Below, one piece after another: positions 1-8,893 of a DNA stretch of 64,000 bases (position 1 is the stretch's first letter; each line of letters begins with the position of its first letter). The stretch spans positions 1-64,000 of the forward strand of contig NZ_JAUXXE010000068.1 of NCBI RefSeq assembly GCF_030681155.1. Direction: 5' to 3'. The notes beneath the pieces were generated by a model. That model was not told the DNA's origin. It was given only the letters and a program-made list of their open reading frames with translations, and did no database searches. Source of the DNA: Phenylobacterium sp. GTDB taxonomy: Bacteria > Pseudomonadota > Alphaproteobacteria > Caulobacterales > Caulobacteraceae. The position numbers were made by a program, and so were the translations under genes.

Positions 1-406
1 CCCCCATGAACCCGCTCTTGGGCCACTTGCCGGCCTGGGTCTGGGCGTTGGCATCCGGGATCTGCCGGGCGAGCGCGAACATCAGCGCGATGGCGTGTTC
101 GGCGGTGGTGATCGAGTTGCCGAACGGGGTGTTCATCACCACGATCCCCTTGGAGGTCGCGGCGGGGATGTCGACATTGTCCACCCCGATGCCGGCGCGG
201 CCGATGACCTTCAGATACGGGGCGGCGGCGATGACGTCCTTGTCGGCCTTGGTGGCCGAGCGGACGGCCAGGCCGTCATAGTCGTTGATGATCTTGAGCA
301 GCTCTTCCTTGGAAAGGCCGGTCTTCACATCGGCGTCGACGCCGCGCTGCTTGAAGATGTCGATGGCGGCGGGGCTGAGCTTGTCGGCGATCAGTACGCG
401 GGGCAT
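1..406 (-). CDS. serA: D-3-phosphoglycerate dehydrogenase, N-terminal part (cut by window start)
   Basis: The protein begins MPRVLIADKLSPAAIDIF and continues with the substrate-binding half of a D-isomer-specific 2-hydroxyacid dehydrogenase, including VIGRAGIGVDNVDIPAA and NTPFGNSITTAEHA, which are typical of SerA. About 135 residues are present; the NAD-binding and regulatory parts lie outside the window. SerA oxidises 3-phosphoglycerate to 3-phosphohydroxypyruvate, the first step of serine synthesis. The ATG (complement of 404-406) lies 84 bases after the serC stop on the same strand, so the two form a serC-serA operon, SerC using the product of SerA. Confidence 0.93.
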   Translation of the reverse strand, partial: MPRVLIADKLSPAAIDIFKQRGVDADVKTGLSKEELLKIINDYDGLAVRSATKADKDVIAAAPYLKVIGRAGIGVDNVDIPAATSKGIVVMNTPFGNSITTAEHAIALMFALARQIPDANAQTQAGKWPKSGFMG

Positions 407-489
407 GGGCGGGTGTCCTTACGGATAAAGGGATAGGCGTCCTCGGCAACGCGGTTCTTGGGCGTGGAGGCGCGAGGACGCGAAGGTGT

Positions 490-1659
490 TTAGGCGGCTT
501 GGAGCGCTTCGAGGGTCGAGGCGAAGGCCCAGTCGAGCCAAGGCGTCAGGGCCTCGAGGTCGGAGGTTTCTACCGTGGCGCCGCACCAGATCCGCAGACC
601 GGCCGGAGCGTCGCGATAGCCGCCGATGTCCAGGGCCGCGCCTTCCTTTTCGAGGGCGCCGGCCAGCTTCTTGGCGAAGTCGGCCTGGGCGTCATCGGAC
701 AGCGCGGTGACGCGAGCGTCGACCACCTTCAGGCAGACCGAGGTGTTGGAGCGCGAGGCCGGATCAGCGGCCAGGAAGTCTACCCAATCGGTCTTTTCCA
801 CCCAGGCGGCCAGGGCCGCGAGATTGGAGTCGGCGCGGCGCTGCATCTCGACCAGGCCGCCGATCGAGGCGCCCCACTTCAGCGCGTCGATGGCGTCTTC
901 CACGCAGAGCATGGACGGCGTGTTGATGGTCGCGCCTTCGAAGATGTCCTTGGCGATCTTGCCGGCCTTGGTCATCCGGAAGAGCTTCGGCATCGGCCAG
1001 GCCGGCGTGTAGCTCTCAAGCCGGGCGACGGCGCGGGGCGACAGGATCAGCACGCCGTGCGCGCCCTCGCCGCCCAGGGCCTTCTGCCAGGAGAAGGTCA
1101 CAACATCGAGCTTCGACCAGTCCAGGTCCTGGGCGAAGGCGGCGCTGGTCGCGTCGCAGATGGTGATGCCTTCGCGGTCGGCGGAGATGAAGTCGGCGTT
1201 CGGGACGCGGACGCCCGAGGTGGTGCCGTTCCAGGTGAAGACCAAATCGGCGTCGGCGCGCACCTTGCTGAGGTCCGGCAGTTCGCCGTACGGCGCATCC
1301 AGGACTTCGGCGGGAAGCTTCAGTTGCTTAACGACGTCCGTCACCCAATCCTTGCCGAAGCTCTCGAAGGCGAGAAGCTGCACGGGTTTGGGGCCGAGCA
1401 TCGACCACAGGGCCATTTCGACGGCGCCGGTGTCGGAACCGGGCACGATGCCGATCAGGAAATCGTCGGGAACCTCCAGCACCTGGCGGGTGCGGTCGAT
1501 CGCCTCTTGCAGGCGAGCCTTGCCCGGCTTCGAACGGTGCGAGCGGCCGAGGACCGCGTTCTGGAGATTTTGGGGGTTCCATCCGGGGCGCTTTGCGCAC
1601 GGGCCGGAAGAAAACTCAGGGCGCGCCGGACGCATTGCCGGCTTGGCGAGGGTCGTCAT
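490..1659 (-). CDS. serC: Phosphoserine aminotransferase
   Basis: PLP-dependent class V aminotransferase converting 3-phosphohydroxypyruvate plus glutamate to phosphoserine. It starts [29 protein letters not shown], and [12 protein letters not shown] marks the alphaproteobacterial SerC subtype. [14 protein letters not shown] contains the PLP-binding lysine. Length is 389 residues, normal for this subtype. The reading frame stays open up to 1749, but I chose ATG at 1659 because GGGAGA lies about 7 bases upstream and because the longer frame would run through the structured leader (1668-1735). It is followed by serA in the same direction. Confidence 0.95.
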   Translation of the reverse strand: MTTLAKPAMRPARPEFSSGPCAKRPGWNPQNLQNAVLGRSHRSKPGKARLQEAIDRTRQVLEVPDDFLIGIVPGSDTGAVEMALWSMLGPKPVQLLAFESFGKDWVTDVVKQLKLPAEVLDAPYGELPDLSKVRADADLVFTWNGTTSGVRVPNADFISADREGITICDATSAAFAQDLDWSKLDVVTFSWQKALGGEGAHGVLILSPRAVARLESYTPAWPMPKLFRMTKAGKIAKDIFEGATINTPSMLCVEDAIDALKWGASIGGLVEMQRRADSNLAALAAWVEKTDWVDFLAADPASRSNTSVCLKVVDARVTALSDDAQADFAKKLAGALEKEGAALDIGGYRDAPAGLRIWCGATVETSDLEALTPWLDWAFASTLEALQAA

Positions 1660-1667
1660 GTCGATGT

Positions 1668-1735
1668 CTCCCATCCTTACAGATGAGCAGCACCCCGTTG
1701 GGGGGGTGTGGCCCGCAGCGGAGAAACTCCGGTTT
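1668..1735 (-). promoter_or_regulatory. serC leader RNA (candidate)
   Basis: On the minus strand, between the likely promoter and serC, three hairpins follow each other: CGGAG-TTT-CTCCG (1731-1719), CACCCC with GGGGTG (1708-1691), and CTCATC-TGTAAG-GATGGG (1687-1670). The last one covers the 5' part of the GGGAGA ribosome binding site, so it could gate translation. A conserved 'serC leader' upstream of alphaproteobacterial serC-serA operons is described (Rfam family, Corbino et al. 2005). Position and organism agree, but I could not run a covariance-model search. Confidence 0.65.
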
Positions 1736-1795
1736 CGACCCGAGCGCAAGTGAAAGTTTTCGACGACAGGCAGCGCTTGGCCTGCGCCGCAATTG

Positions 1796-2230
1796 CTAGG
1801 CGGCCGACCTGCGGCTCACGACTCGACGCCGCCATCCAACGATCGTACCGACCGCCAAGCAGACGCTAATGCCGAGGAAATTCAGATTGTTGATGCGCAT
1901 GTGCAGAAGGTCCACCGACCGCGACATGACCATGTAGAAAGCATGCAAACTGAACTGCGCCGCATAAAGCAGCATCGCTCCCCCGAGCCAAAAACTTGCA
2001 TAGCGAACGGCGATGACCAGCAGGCCAAGGGCCGTCAGGCCATCGAGCGTCAGACGGAACAGCGTCTCGACCGAGGGCGGGAGAAAGCTTCCGACGAAAA
2101 CGGAGAGCAAAAGGTTCGCGCCAACCATGGCGCCGCCCAACCGCTCGGCTGGGCCGCCCTTCAGGAGGGCGAACAGCGCGATCCCCAAGGTGAGGGAGAT
2201 CAAGCCTATTACGATCGGTGATGTCGGCAT
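1796..2230 (-). CDS. Small integral membrane protein of unknown function
   Basis: A 144-residue protein I do not recognise. Four hydrophobic segments are visible at about residues 6-23, 33-50, 62-92 and 118-133, and it ends in a basic tail ([13 protein letters not shown]), which suggests a cytoplasmic C-terminus. A histidine, [17 protein letters not shown], sits between the third and fourth segments. No catalytic motif is seen. It lies upstream of the serC-serA operon on the same strand; the serC leader separates them, so co-transcription is uncertain. Confidence 0.6.
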   Translation of the reverse strand: MPTSPIVIGLISLTLGIALFALLKGGPAERLGGAMVGANLLLSVFVGSFLPPSVETLFRLTLDGLTALGLLVIAVRYASFWLGGAMLLYAAQFSLHAFYMVMSRSVDLLHMRINNLNFLGISVCLAVGTIVGWRRRVVSRRSAA

Positions 2231-2295
2231 GATGCTGCGCCCCTAACCCTTATTAGGAGCGCAGCACCAGTTAAACTATTGCAACCAAACCGGCG

Positions 2296-2634
2296 TTAGC
2301 CGACTTCGCGCATCGTCGTCGCTTCAGCCTTACGCATTTGGCCGGGCGGCTTATCCATGTAGCCAAGCTTGGTGCGGATGCCGAGGCGGAGCTGAGCTTC
2401 GGCCAGTTCGCCGTGGACGCCGACCATGGCGGTGCGGGCTTCGCCCAGCGCCTTGAGGGCTTCCATCATCTTCACCTGCACGTCGTCGGCGAACACCAGC
2501 GACGCATTCACGTCGGTGCGAGCCTTCAGCATGTCGGCGAGCAGTTCGGTGGCTTCAACCATGGCTTGGTCAACAGCCGCTTCCGTCGAAAACAACTTGG
2601 TCGCGACACGTTGCGCGACAAACACCTTTTCCAT
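2296..2634 (-). CDS. Small helical protein of unknown function
   Basis: 112 residues, starting MEKVFVAQRVATKLFSTEAAVDQA. I do not recognise the family. It is rich in Ala, Met, Leu, Glu and Lys and should be almost all helix. There is no signal peptide, membrane segment or cysteine. I chose ATG at 2634 over the upstream TTG at 2649 because GGAAGGGG sits 5 bases before it. It is transcribed divergently from the hybrid histidine kinase, and the shared 200-base gap contains TTAACC, GGTTAA and ATTAAC motifs. Confidence 0.7.
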   Translation of the reverse strand: MEKVFVAQRVATKLFSTEAAVDQAMVEATELLADMLKARTDVNASLVFADDVQVKMMEALKALGEARTAMVGVHGELAEAQLRLGIRTKLGYMDKPPGQMRKAEATTMREVG

Positions 2635-2852
2635 GGGAACCCCTTCCAAAGGAAATTAACCTAATGTCAATCAAGGTAAACCAGAGGTTAAATTCTACCT
2701 AGAAGATTCATGTTCCATTAACTAAGTTTTTATCGCCTGAGGGTTGAACCTGTGTCGTCAAGGCAACACTTTCCCCTTTTGGGCGAGCCGGACGGAAGCG
2801 AACCGTTAGTAGAATTGGCTTAAGCAGGGGGCTCGACGGGAATTCGGGCCCT

Positions 2853-4763
2853 ATGACAGACCAGCCTCCCAAGACCGGCGCCGTGCATCACGTGTCCTTC
2901 CAGGCGCGGGTCGCGGGCGTCGCGCTGATCACGACCGTAGTGGTGCTGGTGGCGGCTTGCCTGACCTTCATGCTCCAGCAATGGGCGGTCGCGCGCGAGC
3001 AGAACCACCAAGCGCACGTCGCGCTCTCAAGCATTACGGCGGGAGCTTCGGCATCGGCCTTGGCCGCCAAGGATCTCGGCGCTGCAAGGGCCTCCATTGC
3101 TACGCTTTCGAACGACTCAAGCGTCACCGAGGCCCGGCTGAACGACGCCAGCGGCCGAGCCGTGAGCGTCTACGCTCGCCCCGAGCCCGCCAACGCCGAG
3201 GCGCTGGATACGATCAAGACGCCGGTGATGTCGGGCGGCGATCAGGTCGGCGAACTGTCGATGACCTTTGAAACCCCGACGCTGACGGCGCTGTTGCCTC
3301 AGTTCGTGGCGCTCACCGGAGCCTTGTTCTTCGGCGGCGTCGGCGTCGCCCTATTCCTGGCCCGCGGACTCGCCTCCAGGGTGATTGCGCCTGTCCTGAA
3401 GCTGTCCGAGGCGATGAATGACGTCGCGGCCAGCGGCAGTTTTGCGCCCGTGGAGGTTGAAGCGGACGACCCGCTGTTCCGCAGCCTGACCGCCAGCTTT
3501 AACCACCTTTTGGCGAACTTGGACGAGCGCGAGCAGGCCCTGCAGCGCAGCCTGCGTGAGTTGGTCGAGGCTCGCGACGCCGCCAACGCCGCCAATGTGC
3601 TGAAGTCCCAGTTCCTGGCCAATATGAGCCATGAGATCCGCACCCCGCTCAACGGTGTGCTGGCCATGGCCGAGGTCATGTCGATGAGCGACCTCGCGCC
3701 TGTGCAACGCGAGCGCCTGGACGTGATCCGCCAATCGGGCGGTCTGCTGCTGGCGGTGCTGAACGACGTGCTGGACCTGTCGAAGATCGAGGCCGGCAAG
3801 CTCACCTTGCTGGTCGATGATTTCGATCTGGAGACCGCCATCGCCCCGACCGCCGACGGCTTCTCGGTGATCGCCCAGGGCAAGGGTCTAGATTTCAAGA
3901 TCGATGTGGCGCCTGAGGCCCGCGGCGCCTGGCGCGGCGACGCCGACCGCATCCGTCAGATTGTCGGCAACCTGCTTTCCAACGCCGTGAAGTTCACGCT
4001 GCACGGTGAAGTCTCCGCCCACTTCGACGTCGCGCCCGATAGCGGCGCGCTGCGGCTGACGGTCCGTGACTCCGGCGTCGGTATCGCGGTCGAGAAGCAG
4101 GCGGGCCTGTTCGAGAAATTCACCCAGGCAGACAACTCCGCGACCCGCCGCTTCGGCGGCACGGGGCTGGGCCTGGCGATCTGCCGCGAGCTGACCCAGA
4201 TGATGGGCGGCCTGATCAGCGTCGAAAGCCATGAAGGCAAGGGTTCGCTGTTCATCGTCGAATTGCCGCTCGAACGCGGCGAACTGGCTCCGAACCTCGC
4301 GGCCCAGCCTCAGGCGCAACCTGCCGAAGACGCCGACGAAAGCGCGCTGCACCTGCTGGCCGCCGAGGACAACCCCACGAACCAACAGGTCCTGGCCGCG
4401 GTCATGGGCTCGCTGGGCATCGAGATCGACATCGTTTCCGACGGCAAGGCCGCCTTCGAGGCTTGGCGCGACGGCTGCTATGACCTGATCCTTATGGATA
4501 TCCAGATGCCGGTGATGGACGGCATCGACTCCGCCCGCGCCATCCGCGCCGCCGAGCGCGAGCAGGGCCGGTTCCGCACGCCCATCGTGGCGCTGACCGC
4601 CAACGCCCTTTCGCACCAGGTCGAGGAGTATCTGGCGGCCGGCATGGACGGGCACGTCGCCAAGCCTATCGAGATCGCCAAGCTCTACGAAGCGATCAGC
4701 CGAGCCCTGACGGAAGCGGCGACGACAGGCGCGGCCACATCGGAAGCCATTGTCGCCGCCTGA
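2853..4763 (+). CDS. Hybrid sensor histidine kinase with C-terminal receiver domain
   Basis: 636-residue membrane-bound signalling protein. Membrane segments at about residues 18-41 and 148-170 frame a periplasmic sensor region of roughly 105 residues, followed by a HAMP-like linker. The HisKA domain contains NMSHEIRTPLNG, with the phosphoacceptor His at residue 260. The ATPase domain shows the N box (QIVGNLLSNAVKFT), DSGVGI and FGGTGLGLAI. A receiver domain near residues 490-615 has the acceptor Asp549 in LMDIQMPVMDG and the conserved Lys in HVAKPI. No partner regulator is adjacent, so it is an orphan kinase that presumably signals through a separate phosphotransferase or regulator. The periplasmic ligand is unknown. 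A terminator follows at 4791. Confidence 0.9.
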   Translation: MTDQPPKTGAVHHVSFQARVAGVALITTVVVLVAACLTFMLQQWAVAREQNHQAHVALSSITAGASASALAAKDLGAARASIATLSNDSSVTEARLNDASGRAVSVYARPEPANAEALDTIKTPVMSGGDQVGELSMTFETPTLTALLPQFVALTGALFFGGVGVALFLARGLASRVIAPVLKLSEAMNDVAASGSFAPVEVEADDPLFRSLTASFNHLLANLDEREQALQRSLRELVEARDAANAANVLKSQFLANMSHEIRTPLNGVLAMAEVMSMSDLAPVQRERLDVIRQSGGLLLAVLNDVLDLSKIEAGKLTLLVDDFDLETAIAPTADGFSVIAQGKGLDFKIDVAPEARGAWRGDADRIRQIVGNLLSNAVKFTLHGEVSAHFDVAPDSGALRLTVRDSGVGIAVEKQAGLFEKFTQADNSATRRFGGTGLGLAICRELTQMMGGLISVESHEGKGSLFIVELPLERGELAPNLAAQPQAQPAEDADESALHLLAAEDNPTNQQVLAAVMGSLGIEIDIVSDGKAAFEAWRDGCYDLILMDIQMPVMDGIDSARAIRAAEREQGRFRTPIVALTANALSHQVEEYLAAGMDGHVAKPIEIAKLYEAISRALTEAATTGAATSEAIVAA

Positions 4764-4790
4764 TCGGCCCACGATCCAAAGCCTGACCGA

Positions 4791-4815
4791 CGCCCCGCCC
4801 CCAGCGGGGCGTTTT
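4791..4815 (+). terminator. Intrinsic terminator after hybrid histidine kinase
   Basis: Perfect 8-bp stem CGCCCCGC / GCGGGGCG with a five-base loop, followed by TTTT. It begins 28 bases after the kinase stop codon. Confidence 0.85.
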
Positions 4816-4952
4816 GCGTTCAGACGCCCGTCCCCGCCGATGAACCGAAAACAACGAGCGGCTCAGATAGGCGTCAGGGGCGGCGTGGTCATGTCTCTCC
4901 ATACCCGGAACAGATTGCTTCGGGCCACGGACGGAAGACCAAGGAGAACACC

Positions 4953-5381
4953 ATGAAGAAGACCCTGACCATTGTCGCCGCGACCGCCGCCTCCGTCCTG
5001 GCCCTCTCCGCAGGAGCGGCCTCGGCCCAGGGCTGGAACTCGAACAACCAGCGCCCGGCGGCAGAAGCCCGCTACGACCGTGGCGGCGAGTGGCGCGACA
5101 GCCGCGGCGGCTGGATGAATATCAACCAGCGCCAGGCCCAACTGGATCGTCGCATCGACCAAGGCATCCGCAACGGCTCTATCACCCGCAACGAGGCCAT
5201 CCGCTTGCGCAGCGAATTCCGCGGCATCGCCCGACTGGAAAATCGCTATCGGACCAACGGTCTATCGAACTGGGAACGCGCGGACCTCGACCGTCGTTTC
5301 GATGGCCTGTCCGCGCGGATTCGCTGGGAGCGGAACGACGGTGATCGCTACGGCGCCGGCTACGGCTACGGCCGCCGCTAG
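4953..5381 (+). CDS. Small secreted Arg-rich protein of unknown function
   Basis: 142 residues. A clear Sec signal peptide (MKKTLTIVAATAASVLALSA) is predicted to be cut after ASA, near residue 25. The mature part is very polar and Arg/Asn-rich: it contains INQRQAQLDRRIDQGIRNGSITRNEA and a related downstream helix, ending in a Gly/Tyr/Arg tail (YGAGYGYGRR). The GSITRNEA and LSNWERADLD stretches look like two short helix-turn-helix units as seen in small periplasmic proteins. The start is fixed by AAGGAG 7 bases upstream. It is probably a single-gene transcript, with terminators on either side. Confidence 0.8.
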   Translation: MKKTLTIVAATAASVLALSAGAASAQGWNSNNQRPAAEARYDRGGEWRDSRGGWMNINQRQAQLDRRIDQGIRNGSITRNEAIRLRSEFRGIARLENRYRTNGLSNWERADLDRRFDGLSARIRWERNDGDRYGAGYGYGRR

Positions 5382-5431
5382 CCACTAGATCCCGGCCAGG
5401 GTTGGAGAGCGCCCTGGCAGGAGAGCGGGAA

Positions 5432-5460
5432 GGGGGCGGTCCTTGCGATCGCCCCCTTTT
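5432..5460 (+). terminator. Intrinsic terminator
   Basis: GGGGGCG / CGCCCCC stem with an 11-base loop and a TTTT tail, 50 bases downstream of the small secreted protein. Confidence 0.85.
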
Positions 5461-5519
5461 CGATGTGAGCATCGCGGCATGCACATCAGAAGGATGGAGA
5501 TCCGGAACCTCAGCTACGC

Positions 5520-6095
5520 TTAGCCCGCCACCACGCTCAATTCGGGCCAGCGCCGGACGGCGCTTTCGGCCGTGCGGATGAAGCCGGTCGTCTGCCGTGT
5601 CGGGTTGGGCCGCAGCCGCAGGGCGAACAGATCCTCAAGACCGAAAGGCGCGAGGATCGTCAGGGCGTCGCCCGCCTCCAGCCGCACCCCCACAGAGAAC
5701 GCCGTCGTCGTGAACCGCGACAGCGCCTCCTCGCTGGAGGTCAGCGGCGCATAGGGCTCGCGGAACTTGTCCTCGAACCACAGGTGGACACGCGCCTGGT
5801 TGCGAACCTCCACCATCTCATTGAAGGGTTGTGCGAAGGCCGCCGCCACCCGCCGGATCACCACATCCTCCGCCTCGTAGGAGGTGTCGGATGGATCGAA
5901 ATAGCCGAGGTCGTAGTCCTTGATGCCGTAGTCGGGGTCGCGGCCGGTCAGGTGATTCAGCACCGGCTGATAGATCGCCCCCGAGAAGATCAGCCAATCG
6001 GGCAGGTCCAGATCGCGTGCGACGGCCATCACATGCATGAGGCTGGGCGTGGCGCGGACGATCTCCTCCAACCGCGTCTTCAGATCTCCACTCAC
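5520..6095 (-). CDS. Nucleotidyltransferase-like family protein (PF06042 type)
   Basis: 191 residues from the GTG at 6095. The pattern DWLIFSGAIYQPVLNHLTGRDPDYGIKDYDLGYFD matches the nucleotidyltransferase-like family PF06042 (YjlA-type proteins), with the strand-loop GIKDYDLGYFD carrying the presumed metal-binding aspartates. The substrate is unknown. The GTG overlaps the thiD stop (GTGA) and has GAGGGGG about 5 bases upstream, so I prefer it to the ATG at 6116, which lies inside thiD. The overlap implies translational coupling to thiD; a functional link to thiamine is not shown. Confidence 0.82.
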   Translation of the reverse strand: MSGDLKTRLEEIVRATPSLMHVMAVARDLDLPDWLIFSGAIYQPVLNHLTGRDPDYGIKDYDLGYFDPSDTSYEAEDVVIRRVAAAFAQPFNEMVEVRNQARVHLWFEDKFREPYAPLTSSEEALSRFTTTAFSVGVRLEAGDALTILAPFGLEDLFALRLRPNPTRQTTGFIRTAESAVRRWPELSVVAG

Positions 6096-6898
6096 CGTTT
6101 CCCCCTCAGCAGCCATCCGTGATCCAGCGGGCCATGCCCAGCGCCGAAGCCGGGCGCCTGGCGCATGGCTTCGTGAACATAGGCCCAGGCCCGTGCGACC
6201 GCTTCGGCCAGCGGCAGTCCCTGAGCGAGCCCTGCGGCGCAGGCCGAGGCCAGGGTGCAGCCGGTGCCATGAGTGTGGCGGGTATGGATGCGCTCGCCCT
6301 CGAAGGTGGTCTCGCCGTCCGGCGTCATCAGCACGTCGACGACGCTCTCGCCCTCGACATGGCCGCCTTTCATCAACACAGCCGCCGCGCCCAGTTTCAG
6401 CAATGCCTCGCCTGCCCTGCGCAAGTCATCGGTGATTTGCACCGGCAATCCGGTGAGCACCTGCGCCTCGGGTGCATTGGGCGTGAACAAGCCGGCGCGC
6501 GGGATCATCAGCGCGCGCACCGCATCCACGGCGCTCGCGGCCAGCAGGTTGGAGCCGCCCTTGGCGACCATTACCGGATCGATGACGGCGGGAACCGAGG
6601 GAGCGCTGTCGAGGATGCGCGCCACTGTCTCGACCATGGCGATATCACCGAGCATGCCGGTCTTGATCGCGTCCGCGCGGATATCATCGAGCACGGCGCG
6701 GGCCTGCGCCTCGACGATATCCAGCGGGATCGGATGGATGCCGGTCACGCCCAGGGTGTTCTGCACCGTGACCGCGGTGATCGCGGTGGCGGCGTAACCG
6801 CCGAGCATGGTCACGGCTTTGATATCGGCCTGAATGCCTGCCCCGCCCCCGGAATCGGAGCCGGCGATGATCAGGACGCGGCCTTTCGCTTCATTCAT
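6092..6898 (-). CDS. thiD: Hydroxymethylpyrimidine/phosphomethylpyrimidine kinase
   Basis: 268-residue ribokinase-fold enzyme that phosphorylates HMP and HMP-P for thiamine synthesis. Recognised from VLIIAGSDSGGGAGIQADIKAVTMLGGYAATAITAVTVQNT at the N-terminus, AVIDPVMVAKGG in the middle, and the anion-hole/catalytic motif HTRHTHGTGCTLASACAA near residue 205. No other thi gene and no TPP riboswitch is visible nearby. It is followed by the overlapping nucleotidyltransferase-like gene. Confidence 0.95.
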   Translation of the reverse strand: MNEAKGRVLIIAGSDSGGGAGIQADIKAVTMLGGYAATAITAVTVQNTLGVTGIHPIPLDIVEAQARAVLDDIRADAIKTGMLGDIAMVETVARILDSAPSVPAVIDPVMVAKGGSNLLAASAVDAVRALMIPRAGLFTPNAPEAQVLTGLPVQITDDLRRAGEALLKLGAAAVLMKGGHVEGESVVDVLMTPDGETTFEGERIHTRHTHGTGCTLASACAAGLAQGLPLAEAVARAWAYVHEAMRQAPGFGAGHGPLDHGWLLRGKR

Positions 6899-7022
6899 GG
6901 CTTCGAGTTAGCGCGCCGTCGTCGCAATTGCATCGGGATTTGCGAAGGCGTCCACCGATGGTGAACCGCAAAGGCCGCGCGGACCAGCTTCCGCTCACGG
7001 TCGACGCTGTTAGGCTGCGGAC

Positions 7023-7763
7023 ATGACCGACAAGATCGCACTCGTCACTGGGGCCGGTTCCGGCATCGGACGCGCCGCCGCCCTCGCCCTGCTCGACGCC
7101 GAATGGCGTGTGGTCCTGGCCGGACGCCGGCGCGAGGAACTGGAGATCACCGCCGCCCATGCGCCGGGCCGCACCCTGGTCGCGCCGACAGACATCACCG
7201 ACGAAGCGCAGGTCGATGCGCTGTTCGCGGCCACGGCGCAGGCGTTCGGCCGGCTGGACCTGCTGTTCAACAACGCCGGAGCCTCGGCCGGCGGGCGGCT
7301 CGAAGACCTGTCGCTGGAGGCCTGGAGGCGCGTGGTCGACGTCAATCTGACCGGCGCCTTCCTCTGCACCCGGGCGGCGTTCCGCATGATGAAGGCCCAA
7401 GACCCCCGCGGCGGCCGGATCATCAACAACGGCTCGATCTCCGCCCACGCGCCCCGGCCCTATTCGGTGGCCTATAGCGCGACCAAACACGCCATCACCG
7501 GCCTGACACGCGCCAGCTCGCTCGACGGCCGCCCCTATGACATCGCTTGCGGCCAGATCGATATCGGCAACGCCGCGACCGAGATGACCAGCGCCATGGC
7601 CAAGGGCGTGCCCCAGGCTGACGGCTCCTTCGCGCCCGAACCGTTGATGGACGTGAAGGCGGTCGCCGACGCCGTGGTGATGATGGCTGGCCTGCCGCTG
7701 GACGCCAACGTCCAGTCCATGACGATCATGGCCACCAAGATGCCGTTCGTCGGCCGCGGCTGA
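7023..7763 (+). CDS. SDR family NAD(P)-dependent oxidoreductase
   Basis: 246-residue classical short-chain dehydrogenase. Visible motifs: cofactor loop TGAGSGIGR (about residues 9-17), LFNNAGAS, the catalytic Ser in [11 protein letters not shown] and [11 protein letters not shown] with Tyr and Lys. The cofactor loop is followed by [11 protein letters not shown], whose arginines suggest NADP preference. The substrate cannot be told from sequence. It is a single gene, convergent with the hydrolase at 7767 with only three bases between stops. Confidence 0.9.
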   Translation: MTDKIALVTGAGSGIGRAAALALLDAEWRVVLAGRRREELEITAAHAPGRTLVAPTDITDEAQVDALFAATAQAFGRLDLLFNNAGASAGGRLEDLSLEAWRRVVDVNLTGAFLCTRAAFRMMKAQDPRGGRIINNGSISAHAPRPYSVAYSATKHAITGLTRASSLDGRPYDIACGQIDIGNAATEMTSAMAKGVPQADGSFAPEPLMDVKAVADAVVMMAGLPLDANVQSMTIMATKMPFVGRG

Positions 7764-7766
7764 GCG

Positions 7767-8855
7767 CTAGGGGCGCTCTGAGCGGGCGATCAGCTCCACC
7801 AGATCCTGCTTCCAGAATTTGGCCCAGGTGTGCGTGCCGTGGCCCCGCGTCTCCGGCGTCGCCTTGATCAGCACGAAGCGGCCGTTCTTCAGGCGCTTGG
7901 CCGCTGGCTCGGCGATACCCAGCTCCGGCGGGTTGATCAGGTCGTCGGTGGAATTCACCCAGGTGACCGGGATGGTGATCTTCTCCAGCCCGTTGGATGG
8001 GTCGTAATTCCGCGAAGCGTCGAGCTGATAGATCAGGTCGTTGGCGTCGCGGTTCGGCAGATCGGCCTCCAGCCGGGTTTTGTAATAGGCCTCGGCCGCC
8101 TCGCGCGTCGGGGCGATGGCCTGCCAGGCCTGGGGCGCGGCGCCCATGACCAGCAGCAGGTTGACCGCGCCGCGTAGGCCAAGCGCCGGCTGGGCCGTGT
8201 AGTCGCCGCCCTTCCAGGCGGGATCGGCCTTGATCGATTCCATCGCCGCCTTACGCCAGAACCGGTTCACCCCGGCGATCTCCACCGGCAGGCAGGCGGT
8301 CGGCATCATCGCCTGCACGAAGTCGGGATGCTTCTCCGCCCACACAAAGCCGTGCATGCAGCCCATCGACGTGCCCATCAGCAGACGCAGGCGATCGACC
8401 TTGAGCCCGTCGACCAGCAAGCGCCGCTGCGCCTCGACCATGTCGTCGTAGTCGTAGTGGGGGAACTTGGCGCGCAGGCCGTTGCTGGGCTTGGACGACC
8501 GGCCATGTCCGATGCCGTCGGGCAGGATGACATAGTAGCGGGTGATATCTAGCGGCTGGCCAGGGCCATAGAGTTCGTCGGCGAACTGCGGCGAGAGAAA
8601 CTGCGCGCCTGAGCCGCCAGTGCCGTGCAGCACCATGACCGCATTGGTCACCCGCCCCTGGGCGTCGCGGACCGGCTTGCCCAGGGTGCGATAGTGAACC
8701 CGCAGCGAAGGCAGGGTCTCGCCCGACTTGAAGGTGAAGTTGGGGACAGTGAAATCGCCTTCGCTCACCGCCTGCTCAAAGGGGGAGGCCGCCAAGGCCG
8801 CCGCCGGCGCCAACAGACAAAGGGCGCCCAGCGTCGCCGCGATCCAGGTCTTCAT
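7767..8855 (-). CDS. Secreted alpha/beta hydrolase of the homoserine O-acetyltransferase-like (MetX) fold
   Basis: 362 residues with a signal peptide (MKTWIAATLGALCLLAPAAALA). The body resembles MetX: LRVHYRTLGKP, NAVMVLHGTGGSG, YYVILPDGIGHGRSS and the nucleophile elbow MGTSMGCMHGFVWA. The acid Asp is probably in NSTDDLINP and the His in RGHGTHTWAKFW. The signal peptide and the missing MetX 'GSPGP' region argue for an extracytoplasmic hydrolase rather than methionine synthesis. Substrate unknown. It is a stand-alone gene upstream of folP on the same strand, 38 bases away from it. Confidence 0.87.
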   Translation of the reverse strand: MKTWIAATLGALCLLAPAAALAASPFEQAVSEGDFTVPNFTFKSGETLPSLRVHYRTLGKPVRDAQGRVTNAVMVLHGTGGSGAQFLSPQFADELYGPGQPLDITRYYVILPDGIGHGRSSKPSNGLRAKFPHYDYDDMVEAQRRLLVDGLKVDRLRLLMGTSMGCMHGFVWAEKHPDFVQAMMPTACLPVEIAGVNRFWRKAAMESIKADPAWKGGDYTAQPALGLRGAVNLLLVMGAAPQAWQAIAPTREAAEAYYKTRLEADLPNRDANDLIYQLDASRNYDPSNGLEKITIPVTWVNSTDDLINPPELGIAEPAAKRLKNGRFVLIKATPETRGHGTHTWAKFWKQDLVELIARSERP

Positions 8856-8893
8856 GTTTTCTCCGGTCGATTGCGACGCTTGATTTGGCCAGA

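Noticed and set aside
7767..8855. metX, homoserine O-acetyltransferase
   Set aside because: It carries a signal peptide and lacks methionine-pathway neighbours; only the fold is shared.
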